Source: an uncultured Prevotella sp. (GTDB lineage: Bacteria > Bacteroidota > Bacteroidia > Bacteroidales > Bacteroidaceae). Taken from it: a DNA stretch of 64,000 nt. This document shows, piece by piece, positions 25,800 to 34,423 of this stretch. The notes beneath the pieces are model-generated. The model saw only the letters and a list, made by a program, of their open reading frames with translations, was not told the origin of the DNA and did no database searches. Each line of letters begins with the position of its first letter. The first letter of the stretch is position 1. The stretch covers positions 124,001 to 188,000 of the forward strand of contig CAMVOS010000001.1 in assembly GCA_947169185.1 (NCBI GenBank), written 5' to 3'. The position numbers and the translations under genes were made by a program.

Positions 25800-26176
25800 A
25801 GAGACGAGTGAAGGTAGTTGCAAGTAAGATATTCTTGGACGATATGCGTTTCTATGCCTATCATGGGGTGATGGAGCAGGAACAGCGGGTAGGGGGCGAA
25901 TACAGTGTCTCTCTCATCGTCGAAGTAGACTTGACGCAGGCTGTGCAAACGGATGATGTTGCCGATACCATCAACTATGCTGAGCTATATGTATTGGTGA
26001 AACGCGAGATGGCAGTACCCTCACGACTATTGGAACATGTGGCGGGTCGAATAGGACAGTGCGCCATGAAGGAGTTTGAAAGGATAACGACGCTGACCAT
26101 CAGGGTGACGAAGCTGAATCCACCCATGGGTGCCGACTGCAAAGGGGCAAGCGTGGAATTAAAGATGATAAGATGA
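25793..26176 (+). CDS. folB: Dihydroneopterin aldolase
   Basis: FolB cleaves 7,8-dihydroneopterin to 6-hydroxymethyl-dihydropterin and glycolaldehyde in folate synthesis. The protein is 127 residues. The DDMRFYAYHGVMEQEQRVGG segment (active-site Tyr and Glu), INYAELYVLVKREM and the ending TKLNPPMGADCKGASVEL are family features. No ATG exists before the conserved core except Met18, so a GTG start at 25793, or at 25808, is needed. The start lies in a heptamer array. The stop overlaps the next gene's start as ATGA. Confidence 0.93.
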   Translation: MKKRRVKVVASKIFLDDMRFYAYHGVMEQEQRVGGEYSVSLIVEVDLTQAVQTDDVADTINYAELYVLVKREMAVPSRLLEHVAGRIGQCAMKEFERITTLTIRVTKLNPPMGADCKGASVELKMIR

Positions 26177-27489
26177 AGAAGATATATATTCTGACCATAC
26201 TGATACTGTTGGCTGTGTTGGCTCACGCAGCGAAAGCAAAAACTTTTACGCTGGTGATTGATGCAGGACACGGCGGACATGATGCAGGAGCTGTGGGTGC
26301 CATTACCAAGGAGAAGACCATCAACTTGAATGTGGCGCTGACCTTTGGCAGGCTCGTGGAGCGCAACTGCAAGGATGTGAAGGTGATTTACACCCGCAAA
26401 ACGGATGTGTTTGTGCCGTTGCATACCCGTGCTGATATAGCCAACAAGGCTAAGGCTGACCTCTTTATCAGTATCCATACCAATGCATTGCCTAAGAAGC
26501 GTATCTCGCGTGGCTTGGAAACCTATACGCTGGGTATGCACCGTGCTGCAGACAATCTGGATGTGGCTAAGCGTGAGAACTCGGTTATCTTGATAGAGAA
26601 GGACTATAAGCAGCGTTATCAGGGTTTCGACCCCAATTCGTCGGAGAGCTATATCATGTTCGAATTCATGCAGGACCGTAATATGGCTCAGAGTGTTGAA
26701 CTGGCCAAACTGGTACAAAAGCGTACCTGTGCGACAGCAGGACGACAGAATAAGGGCGTAAAACAGGCTGGATTCCTGGTGTTGCGCGAGACGTCGATGC
26801 CCAGTTGTCTGATAGAACTTGGCTTTATCTCTACACCTGATGAAGAGCAGTTTCTGAACTCGGAGAGTGGGGTCGAGAAGTTGGGTAAAGGCATCTATCA
26901 GGCCTTCGTCGACTATTATAAAAAGAGTGGTTCAGGCGGAAAGGTTACTGAAATCAAAGAGGATGTCAAACTGGATGTCGTGCAGGATGTCAAACAAGAA
27001 ACCAATATAGAAGTCAAAAAGGAGGAACCTAAGGCCCGTCTGAAGAGTAAGATGGCTCGTGAGTTGGCAGATGTCCGAGAGGGACGCGCGGCTGTTGAAG
27101 AGGAGCAGGCTAAGCCAGTAGTGACAAAGCTAGAGGAACCGGAGCCTGCTGAGGAGATGGCTAAAGGGGCGGCTAAAGAGGACTCTGTGGTTGCTGTGAA
27201 GGTAGAATCTGTGTCAGCGGCACCCGTGTTTAAGTTGCAGATTCTGGCATCGTCGACCAAGCTGAAGCCTACTGACTCGCAACTGAAGGGACAGAAGCAG
27301 GCAGACTGCTATCAGGAAGGCGGGTTGTATAAATATACACTTGGCAGTTCGGAAGACTATAATGAGATTAGCCAGCTGCGCAAAGCTCAACTGTCGAATT
27401 TCCCTCAGGCTTTCATCATTGCTTTTAAGAATGGTCAGAAGATGAATGTGCAGGAGGCCATTAGGGAGTTTAAGAGTACAAAGAGGTAA
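26173..27489 (+). CDS. N-acetylmuramoyl-L-alanine amidase with SPOR-like C-terminus
   Basis: An exported zinc amidase that cleaves the lactyl-amide bond of peptidoglycan. The signal peptide MKKIYILTILILLAVLAHAA is followed by the Amidase_3 domain. The motifs DAGHGGHDAGAVG (Zn His), SIHTNAL (Zn His) and SCLIELGF (catalytic Glu) are all present. Residues ~260-345 form a K/E-rich linker of low complexity, then a SPOR-like domain (VFKLQILASSTKL to NGQKMNVQEAIREF). Such a domain directs enzymes to denuded septal glycan. It overlaps folB by 4 bp, and the MCE gene follows after 30 bp. Confidence 0.93.
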   Translation: MKKIYILTILILLAVLAHAAKAKTFTLVIDAGHGGHDAGAVGAITKEKTINLNVALTFGRLVERNCKDVKVIYTRKTDVFVPLHTRADIANKAKADLFISIHTNALPKKRISRGLETYTLGMHRAADNLDVAKRENSVILIEKDYKQRYQGFDPNSSESYIMFEFMQDRNMAQSVELAKLVQKRTCATAGRQNKGVKQAGFLVLRETSMPSCLIELGFISTPDEEQFLNSESGVEKLGKGIYQAFVDYYKKSGSGGKVTEIKEDVKLDVVQDVKQETNIEVKKEEPKARLKSKMARELADVREGRAAVEEEQAKPVVTKLEEPEPAEEMAKGAAKEDSVVAVKVESVSAAPVFKLQILASSTKLKPTDSQLKGQKQADCYQEGGLYKYTLGSSEDYNEISQLRKAQLSNFPQAFIIAFKNGQKMNVQEAIREFKSTKR

Positions 27490-27519
27490 GAAATTAAGAA
27501 ATATAATAAAAAACGCGAT

Positions 27520-28428
27520 ATGAAATTCTTTACTAAGGAAGTGAAAATTGCACTGACAGCCATTCTGGGTATCGTCGTGCTGTTCTATGGTTTGCAGTTT
27601 CTGAAGGGACTGACCATCTTTTCAAACGATGACTCCTACTATGTGACGTTTAGCGATGTGAGTGGTCTCTCGTCATCATCGCCAGTTTATGCCAATGGTT
27701 ATAAGGTTGGTGTGGTAAAGGATATCATCTACAACTATAGTCCGCAAGGCAAGATAGTGGCTGTAATGGGGTTGGATAAGAATATGCGCGTACCTCGTGG
27801 CACGCGTGCTGAGATTGCCAGCGACCTGCTGGGTAATATCAAGGTGAATTTGGTGTTGGGTGCTGATCCACTGAATATGGTGGCTGCTGGTGACACGATT
27901 CCTGGTGGTGAAGAAGAAGGCATGATGAGTAAGCTTGGTGCCATGATGCCAGCTATCGAATCTATCGTTCCCAAGTTGGACTCTATCATGACTAGCCTGA
28001 ATACCTTGTTGGCAGATCCAGCCTTGCGCAACACATTGCATAACGTAGAGGGTATGACGGGCAACCTGAATGCTACCAGTCAGGAGCTGAGAGCCCTCTC
28101 TGCTTCATTGAACCGTGATGTGCCAGGTATGATGACCAAAGCCAATGGCGTGCTTGATAATACCCAGCAGCTGACACAGAATCTCTCGCAGATAGATGTT
28201 GCTGCCATGACTGCCAGCGTGAATAAAACCTTGGAGAATGTAGAGCAGATGACCAAGAAACTGAACTCTAACGAGGGTACTTTGGGGCTGCTGATGCGTG
28301 ACGCTACGCTTTACAATAATCTGAGTTCGACAGCGGCATCTGCAGACTCGCTGTTGATAGACCTCAAGGCACATCCAAAACGTTACGTGCACTTCTCGGT
28401 TTTTGGCAAAAGTGACAAGCAAAAATAG
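27520..28428 (+). CDS. MlaD-like MCE-domain protein
   Basis: 302 residues. An N-terminal membrane anchor (VKIALTAILGIVVLFYGLQF) is followed by the MCE domain (YYVTFSDVSGLSSSSPVYAN to VNLVLGADPL). A long helical C-terminus with repeated LNxxL patterns could form the coiled tunnel seen in such proteins. It is probably the periplasmic substrate-binding part of a lipid transporter of the Mla type. The matching permease and ATPase are not next to it. It follows the amidase gene and is likely in the same transcript. Confidence 0.88.
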   Translation: MKFFTKEVKIALTAILGIVVLFYGLQFLKGLTIFSNDDSYYVTFSDVSGLSSSSPVYANGYKVGVVKDIIYNYSPQGKIVAVMGLDKNMRVPRGTRAEIASDLLGNIKVNLVLGADPLNMVAAGDTIPGGEEEGMMSKLGAMMPAIESIVPKLDSIMTSLNTLLADPALRNTLHNVEGMTGNLNATSQELRALSASLNRDVPGMMTKANGVLDNTQQLTQNLSQIDVAAMTASVNKTLENVEQMTKKLNSNEGTLGLLMRDATLYNNLSSTAASADSLLIDLKAHPKRYVHFSVFGKSDKQK

Positions 28429-28533
28429 ACCTAATTTTTAATTTGTCTAAATAATAAAAACCTGTAAAACTTCCCCAACAGGATATCGGCAAATGCTTGA
28501 AAATAACGTACTTTACAACATCTGAGTTATTTG

Positions 28534-28563
28534 ACCTGCACACGTCTTTTCTTGTGTGCAGGT
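28534..28563. terminator. Hairpin after the MCE gene, possible terminator
   Basis: ACCTGCACAC (28534-28543) pairs perfectly with GTGTGCAGGT (28554-28563) around a 10-base T-rich loop. Only TCTTGCT follows, so the U tract is weak and termination is uncertain. Confidence 0.5.
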
Positions 28564-28699
28564 TCTTGCTAAGATATGAATTATCAATAAGTTAGAATTA
28601 TGCAAGGACTTCGTAGATTAAAAAGATTTAATTGTTCTATAAAGTGCGTAAGATGAAACATTTACGGGGATATGCATTCTTGATGAGAAAAAATACGAA

Positions 28700-28731
28700 T
28701 TTGTAATTTTGAAAAAAAAGTGCGAACTTTG
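28700..28731 (+). promoter_or_regulatory. Promoter of dnaA
   Basis: TTTG (28700-28703), 20 bases, GAACTTTG (28724-28731). The -7 box keeps TTTG but lacks the TA, and about 70 nt of leader follow. Confidence 0.55.
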
Positions 28732-28802
28732 CACTCGAAAACAACTAAGACCATTATACTTGTCTTAAGTAACAATTTAAATAAAAAAGTAAGTAACGCC
28801 GC

Positions 28803-30206
28803 ATGGTAAATAATCCAAAGGCGCTTTGGGACAACTGCCTTAGTCTGATTAAGGACAATGTCACGGAGCAGCAATTCAGAACGTGGTTCGCGCCAATCGT
28901 CTTCGAGAGCTACAACGAGGACAGCCGGACTCTTCTTGTACAGGTACCTAGTATGTACGTGTACGAGTATCTGGAGCAGTACTATGTGGGACTGTTGAGC
29001 AAGGCACTGACACGTTGCTTTGGGCAGAATGTTCAACTTACTTACCGTGTCGTTACTGACAAACAGCATGGTATCGCTCAGGTTGTGGAGGGTGACGATC
29101 CTGTAAACATCGAACCTCAGCAGCCTACCGTTCGTGGCAATAAGACGCCTGACGTGCTGGATGCCGTTTCTGATTTGAATCCTCAGCTGGATGTCCATAA
29201 GACGTTCCAGAACTTCATAGAGGGTGCTTCCAATAAACTTCCACGTACGGTGGGTATCTCTATTGCTGAACACCCGGGAAAGTCGACCTTCAATCCATTC
29301 TTTGTCTATGGACCATCAGGTTGTGGTAAGACCCATTTGGTCAATGCCATTGGCGTGCGTTGTAAGGAGATGTATCCGCACAAGCGCGTGCTCTATGTGT
29401 CAGCCCGTCTGTTCCAGGTACAGTTTACTGATGCGGTACGCCAGAATAAGGTGAATGAGTTCATTCAGTTCTATCAGACCATCGATGTGCTTATTGTCGA
29501 TGATATCCAGGAGTGGGCAACAGCCGTGAAGACGCTTGATACGTTCTTCCATATCTTCGACCACCTGTTCCGTTTGGGCAAGCAGATAATTCTGGCTTCC
29601 GATCGTCCTCCTGTTGATTTGCAGGGCGTAAAGGACCGTCTGTTGACGCGTTTTTCCTGTGGACTAATAGCTGAGTTGGAGCATCCTAATGTACAGTTGT
29701 GCATCGATATCTTGAAGGCTAAGTGTCGTCGCGACGGATTGAAGATTCCTGAGGATGTCATCCAGTTTATTGCTGAGACGGCTAATGGTAGCGTGCGCGA
29801 CTTAGAGGGTGTGGTCAATTCGCTGATGGCTTATTCGATAGTCTATAATTCGAATATCGATATGCGACTGGCTGAGCGCATCATCCAGCGTGCTGTCAAG
29901 GTTGATAATAAGCCATTAACGGTAGACGATATTCTGGAAAAGGTTTGTGGTCATTACAAGGTTCCCCAGCAACAGATTTTCAGTCGCAGCCGTAAACGTG
30001 ATTATGTGTTGGTGCGTCAAATCTCGATGTATTTGACTCAGAAGTATACCAAGATGCCTGCAGGACGTATCGGACAGCTGATTGGTGGACGTGACCATTC
30101 AACGGTTATTCATAGCTGTAGTGCCATCGAACAACGTCTAAAGGTCGACAAGGCATTCCTCTCAGAACTGAGCAGCATAGAAAACTCCTTCAAGCTGAAG
30201 AAATAA
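28803..30206 (+). CDS. dnaA: Chromosomal replication initiator protein DnaA
   Basis: DnaA binds and opens oriC. 467 residues with the usual four domains. The N-terminal domain I begins ALWDNCLSLIKDNVTEQQFR, and a variable linker follows to about residue 130. The AAA+ domain has Walker A GPSGCGKTH (near 171-179) and Walker B IVDDIQ. The DNA-binding domain IV carries the signature GGRDHSTVIHS near residue 430. No dnaN, recF or gyrB is adjacent, in line with Bacteroidetes, where dnaA is often away from the origin. It converges on nagB over a shared terminator. Confidence 0.98.
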   Translation: MVNNPKALWDNCLSLIKDNVTEQQFRTWFAPIVFESYNEDSRTLLVQVPSMYVYEYLEQYYVGLLSKALTRCFGQNVQLTYRVVTDKQHGIAQVVEGDDPVNIEPQQPTVRGNKTPDVLDAVSDLNPQLDVHKTFQNFIEGASNKLPRTVGISIAEHPGKSTFNPFFVYGPSGCGKTHLVNAIGVRCKEMYPHKRVLYVSARLFQVQFTDAVRQNKVNEFIQFYQTIDVLIVDDIQEWATAVKTLDTFFHIFDHLFRLGKQIILASDRPPVDLQGVKDRLLTRFSCGLIAELEHPNVQLCIDILKAKCRRDGLKIPEDVIQFIAETANGSVRDLEGVVNSLMAYSIVYNSNIDMRLAERIIQRAVKVDNKPLTVDDILEKVCGHYKVPQQQIFSRSRKRDYVLVRQISMYLTQKYTKMPAGRIGQLIGGRDHSTVIHSCSAIEQRLKVDKAFLSELSSIENSFKLKK

Positions 30207-30246
30207 AAAACTTCCAACCTCATCGCGAGACTGGAAGTTTTTTTTT
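30206..30246. terminator. Bidirectional terminator between dnaA and nagB
   Basis: AAAAACTTCCA (30206-30216) pairs with TGGAAGTTTTT (30232-30242), with CTC/GAG pairing within the loop. It has T runs on both strands. Confidence 0.9.
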
Positions 30247-30272
30247 ATGAGTCCAGATGTTTGATTCTGAAT

Positions 30273-30300
30273 CTTTCATCTTTCATCTTTCATTTTTCAT
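30273..30300. repeat. CTTTCAT heptamer array downstream of nagB
   Basis: Units CTTTCAT three times and TTTTCAT once, ending 3 bp before the nagB stop codon. Confidence 0.88.
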
Positions 30301-30303
30301 TTT

Positions 30304-31095
30304 CTACAGGTTATCCTTCTCAATATCCTTGAAGTACTTGTAGGTAGCAACCTTCAATTCATCAGTAGCGGGTTCATCGCAAACGATGATACCATGCTGG
30401 TGGGTCTGTAGGGCAGAGATGGTCCATGCCTGGCATACAGGACCCTCGATAGCGGCCTGTAGGGCACGAGCCTTATGATGACCATTGCAAAGAATCATTA
30501 CCTCACGAGCTGCCATCACGGTGCCTACACCAACAGTCAATGCCAGTTTGGGCACCTTGTTGACGTCATTGTCAAAGAAACGAGAGTTTGCAATAATCGT
30601 ATCGGATGTCAAAGTCTTTACGCGAGTCTTTGAAGCCAAGCTTGAGAAAGGCTCATTAAAGGCAATATGACCATCAGGACCAATACCACCAATAAACAGG
30701 TCGATACCGCCAGCTTCCTGGATCATTTTCTCATAGTGGGCACACTCTGCCTCCAAATCCTTGGCATTGCCGTTCAGGATGTGAATATTCTCTTTGGGAC
30801 AGTCGATATGGTCGAACAGGTTGCGAGCCATGAAAGAGTGGTACGACTCAGGATGTTCCTCGGGCAGTCCTACATACTCGTCCATGTTGAACGTCAACAC
30901 GTTCTTAAATGATACACGCCCTTCCTTGTTGGCTTTTACAAGGCAGGCATACATACCCTCGGGTGAGCTGCCGGTAGGCAAACCCAGCACGAAAGGCTTC
31001 TCTGCTGTGGGCTTGAAGGCATTGATACGTTCAATAACGTGCTCAGCAGCCCACTGCGACATTTTCTGATAATCAGATTCAATAATTACTCTCAT
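30304..31095 (-). CDS. nagB: Glucosamine-6-phosphate deaminase
   Basis: NagB converts glucosamine-6-phosphate to fructose-6-phosphate and ammonia. 263 residues, the usual length of the short form. Motifs [13 protein letters not shown] (near 38-50), [17 protein letters not shown] (catalytic Asp, near 70-86) and [14 protein letters not shown] (near 138-151) are intact. No nagA or transporter is adjacent. It converges on dnaA and diverges from hflX. Confidence 0.97.
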   Translation of the reverse strand: MRVIIESDYQKMSQWAAEHVIERINAFKPTAEKPFVLGLPTGSSPEGMYACLVKANKEGRVSFKNVLTFNMDEYVGLPEEHPESYHSFMARNLFDHIDCPKENIHILNGNAKDLEAECAHYEKMIQEAGGIDLFIGGIGPDGHIAFNEPFSSLASKTRVKTLTSDTIIANSRFFDNDVNKVPKLALTVGVGTVMAAREVMILCNGHHKARALQAAIEGPVCQAWTISALQTHQHGIIVCDEPATDELKVATYKYFKDIEKDNL

Positions 31096-31133
31096 AAGTT
31101 TAAAAAATATAAAGTTTTTTTTCTTATCGGCTG

Positions 31134-31141
31134 CAAAAGTA
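31134..31141 (-). promoter_or_regulatory. -7 box for nagB
   Basis: TACTTTTG on the minus strand, about 40 bp before the start. No TTTG -33 box is seen at the right distance, so an activator may be needed. Confidence 0.55.
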
Positions 31142-31183
31142 AGAAATAATTCTTAATTATAAACATAAATGAAGTTTTTTTTG

Positions 31184-31191
31184 TATCTTTG
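31184..31191 (+). promoter_or_regulatory. -7 box for hflX
   Basis: TATCTTTG ending 21 bp before the hflX ATG. The -33 region is AT-rich without TTTG. Confidence 0.6.
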
Positions 31192-31212
31192 CAGCGATAT
31201 TTTTAAAAATAT

Positions 31213-32529
31213 ATGAAGGAATTTGTTATTTCTGAGGTTAAGGCTGAGACCGCTGTGTTGGTGGGTCTGATAACACAACAACAGGACGAGGCTAAGACAA
31301 AAGAATATCTTGACGAATTGGAATTCTTGGCTGATACCGCTGGAGCCGTTACCGTAAAGCGTTTTACGCAGAAGGTGCAGGGCCCCAGTCAGGTGACGTA
31401 TGTCGGCAAGGGTAAACTCGAAGAAATCAAGCAATATATCAAGCAACAAGAGGATGCTTACGATGAATGGATGGACAACCATCGGGGCTTTGACGGATCA
31501 GTAGTAATGACAGGGGCCGAGGATTGCCCTCAACCTGTGGGTATGGTCATCTTTGACGATGAGTTGAGTGCCAAGCAGATTCGTAACATCGAGGGCGAGC
31601 TGAAGGTAAAGATTCTGGATCGTACATCGCTTATCTTGGATATCTTTGCTATGCGCGCTCAGACTGCTGAGGCTAAGACGCAGGTCGAACTGGCACAGTA
31701 TCGCTATATGCTACCCCGTCTGCAGCGTCTGTGGACCCACCTGGAACGTCAGGGTGGTGGCTCTGGTTCTGGTGGTGGGAAGGGCTCGGTAGGACTTCGT
31801 GGTCCTGGTGAGACACAGTTGGAGATGGACCAGCGTATTATTCGCCAACGTATCTCATTGCTGAAAGAGCGTCTCGTAGAAATAGACAAGCAGAAGACCA
31901 CGCAGCGTAAGAATCGCGGACGATTGATTCGAGTGGCATTGGTTGGGTATACCAATGTGGGTAAGTCGACGATGATGAACCTACTCTCAAAGAGTGATGT
32001 CTTTGCTGAGAATAAGCTCTTTGCCACTCTCGACACCACAGTACGCAAGATGACTATTGATAATCTTCCGTTCCTGTTGGCTGATACGGTAGGATTTATC
32101 CGTAAGTTACCCTCCGACTTGGTGGAGAGTTTTAAATCGACCCTCGACGAGGTTCGTGAGGCTGATATGCTGGTGCATGTGGTGGATATCTCGCATCCTG
32201 ACTTCGAGGAGCAGATTCAGGTTGTAGAGAAGACGTTGGCTGACTTGGGTTGTGCTGATAAGCCATCAATGCTGGTATTTAACAAGATTGATGCGTACAC
32301 ATGGATGCCTCAGGACGAAGACGACCTGACAGAACCCACCCGTGAGAATATCTCTTTGGACGAACTCAAGAAGACTTGGATGGCGAAGATGCAAGGTGAC
32401 TGCCTCTTTATCTCTGCCCGTAAGAAGGAGAATATCGATGAACTCCGTGAGGTACTATATAGGAAAGTACGTGAGTTGCATGTGCAGAAATATCCGTATA
32501 ATGACTTTCTCTATACGATAGAGGAGTAG
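31213..32529 (+). CDS. hflX: Ribosome-associated GTPase HflX
   Basis: HflX splits stalled or heat-damaged ribosomes. 438 residues. An N-terminal nucleotide-binding region is followed by a Gly-rich loop (GGGSGSGGGKGSVGLRGPGE, near 180-199) and a coiled coil. The G domain has G1 GYTNVGKST, G3 DTVGF and G4 NKID. An insertion with acidic residues (MPQDEDDLTEPTRENISLDE) lies near residue 360. It is followed by DUF4954 after 40 bp. Confidence 0.96.
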   Translation: MKEFVISEVKAETAVLVGLITQQQDEAKTKEYLDELEFLADTAGAVTVKRFTQKVQGPSQVTYVGKGKLEEIKQYIKQQEDAYDEWMDNHRGFDGSVVMTGAEDCPQPVGMVIFDDELSAKQIRNIEGELKVKILDRTSLILDIFAMRAQTAEAKTQVELAQYRYMLPRLQRLWTHLERQGGGSGSGGGKGSVGLRGPGETQLEMDQRIIRQRISLLKERLVEIDKQKTTQRKNRGRLIRVALVGYTNVGKSTMMNLLSKSDVFAENKLFATLDTTVRKMTIDNLPFLLADTVGFIRKLPSDLVESFKSTLDEVREADMLVHVVDISHPDFEEQIQVVEKTLADLGCADKPSMLVFNKIDAYTWMPQDEDDLTEPTRENISLDELKKTWMAKMQGDCLFISARKKENIDELREVLYRKVRELHVQKYPYNDFLYTIEE

Positions 32530-32569
32530 TTAACGGAGTTAGAGAATAATTGAACCAAAAAATATTTTT

Positions 32570-34423
32570 ATGAGAGATTACAGACAACTGACACAAGAAG
32601 AAATTAGTGTTTTAGAAAACAATAGCTGTTGGGCTGAGGATTGGAACAGGGTTAAGGTAGCCGAAGACTTCCGTCCCTATAATTTCCACCGTGTGGTGTT
32701 CTATGGCGATATCCGCCTTGGTGTATTTGAAAAGACTGTTGAGGTAGCCAAGGGCTTTACGAAGCATTCTGGCATCAACGACGCTACGCTGCGCAATGTG
32801 ACGGTGGGCGATGACTGTCTGATAGAGAAGATTGGTAACTTCATCAACAACTATACCATTGGTAACGACTGCTACATATCCAACGTTTCGACGATGGAGA
32901 CTACCGAGGGTGCGACATATGGCGAGGGTCACATGGTGAGTGTGCTCAACGAGATGGGCGATGGCAATGTGTTGCTATTCCATGACCTGAACTCGCAGTT
33001 AGCAGCCTTTATGGTGAAGCATTTCAATGACAAGCAGCTGAAGGATAGCATCATCCGACTCATTAACGAGGAAATTCGTTTCTCGCAGCCCGAACGTGGT
33101 ACGCTTGGCAATGGCGTGAAAATTATCAACTCGAAGGAGATTACCAATACTGTTGTGAAGGACGACTGCGAGATTAACGGTGCGGCTCGTCTGTCTGACT
33201 GTACCATTATGTCGTCCGCAGACGCCTCTGTCTACATCGGAACGGGTGTTATCTGTGAGAACAGCATTATCTGCAACGGTTGCAGTATTACCAACTCTGT
33301 GAAGATGCAGGACTGCTTCGTGGGTGAGGCTTGTCAGATTACCAACGGATTCACCGCTGAGGCCAGCGTATTCTTTGCCAATTCATATATGGCTAATGGT
33401 GAGGCTTGTGCTGCTTTCTGTGGTCCATTCTCGGCCTCTCATCATAAGTCAAGCTTGCTCATAGGTGGTGAGTTCTCCTTCTATAATGCTGGTTCTAATA
33501 CCAACTTCTCGAATCATGCTTACAAGATGGGGCCCTTGCACTATGGTACTCTGGAACGTGGCTCAAAGACGGCTTCTGGAGCCTATGTCCTGATGCCTGC
33601 CAAGATTGGTGCCTTCTCTGTGTGCTTTGGTAAACTGATGAACCATCCCGACATGCGCTGTCTGCCTTTCGCCTATCTGATGGCTTACGGCGAGACGATG
33701 TATATCGTTCCTGGTCGTAACATTACTACAGTAGGCCTCTATCGTGATATCAAGAAGTGGCCCAAGCGCGACAAGCGTGCCCCGTCTTGCCGTAAGAGTG
33801 TCATCAACTTTGATTGGCTCTCGCCTTTTACTGTTGGTGAGATTGTGCAGGGCAAGAAGATACTTGAGAATCTCCGTCAGGCAGGTGGTGACAATGTGTC
33901 ATCATACAACTACCATGAGTATATCATTAATGCCTCGTCGTTGCGCAAGGGTATCAAGTACTACGATATCGCCTTGAGAATCTATATGGGAGCCGTACTG
34001 AAGCGTGCCGTAAAGGGTGGATGGTTAGGTAAACCTACCTCGACAGTTGGTGAGGGCGATTGGATTGACCTCTCTGGCCTGCTGCTGCCTGCTTCTGAGG
34101 AACAACGTCTGATTGACGACATCAAGAGTGGTTCAGTGGAGAGCATCCAGGATGTGTTGCAGCGATTCTACGAGATAGACAAAAACTACCGCGTCTACCA
34201 ATGGGCATGGACCTACAAGATGATTCTTGACTATTATGGCATCGACGAACTCTCCGAGCAGACTATGCAGCGTATTCGTGAGGACTATGTCAAGGCTCGT
34301 CGCGCATGGATTGCTGAAATCCGCAAGGATGCTGAGAAGGAGTTTGCTATGGGCGATGTCGAGCAGGAAGTATATGACGTTTTTATTTCAAAATTAGATC
34401 ACGAAATAGATTATGAAGATTAA
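32570..34423 (+). CDS. DUF4954 family protein, left-handed beta-helix type
   Basis: 617 residues, no signal peptide. The first ~350 residues show hexapeptide-like turns (VGDDCLIEKIGNFINNYTIG, CENSIICNGCSITNSVKMQD) typical of a left-handed beta-helix, as in sugar nucleotidyl- or acyltransferases. The C-terminal ~230 residues are helical and charged. The family is widespread in Bacteroidales and has no known reaction. The last 11 bp overlap the M16 peptidase gene, so translation is probably coupled. Confidence 0.85.
   Translation: MRDYRQLTQEEISVLENNSCWAEDWNRVKVAEDFRPYNFHRVVFYGDIRLGVFEKTVEVAKGFTKHSGINDATLRNVTVGDDCLIEKIGNFINNYTIGNDCYISNVSTMETTEGATYGEGHMVSVLNEMGDGNVLLFHDLNSQLAAFMVKHFNDKQLKDSIIRLINEEIRFSQPERGTLGNGVKIINSKEITNTVVKDDCEINGAARLSDCTIMSSADASVYIGTGVICENSIICNGCSITNSVKMQDCFVGEACQITNGFTAEASVFFANSYMANGEACAAFCGPFSASHHKSSLLIGGEFSFYNAGSNTNFSNHAYKMGPLHYGTLERGSKTASGAYVLMPAKIGAFSVCFGKLMNHPDMRCLPFAYLMAYGETMYIVPGRNITTVGLYRDIKKWPKRDKRAPSCRKSVINFDWLSPFTVGEIVQGKKILENLRQAGGDNVSSYNYHEYIINASSLRKGIKYYDIALRIYMGAVLKRAVKGGWLGKPTSTVGEGDWIDLSGLLLPASEEQRLIDDIKSGSVESIQDVLQRFYEIDKNYRVYQWAWTYKMILDYYGIDELSEQTMQRIREDYVKARRAWIAEIRKDAEKEFAMGDVEQEVYDVFISKLDHEIDYED

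Larger units (their letters stand above)
28429..28802. other. Spacer between the MCE gene and dnaA
   Basis: 374 bp without a gene. It holds a perfect 10-bp stem at 28534-28563, a promoter at 28700-28731 and an AT-rich leader. No match to the DnaA box TTATCCACA and no AT-rich 13-mer cluster was found, so no origin of replication can be supported here. Confidence 0.6.

Noticed and set aside
28429..28802. Origin of replication upstream of dnaA
   Set aside because: No DnaA-box cluster was found and no dnaN follows; Bacteroidetes origins are often elsewhere.
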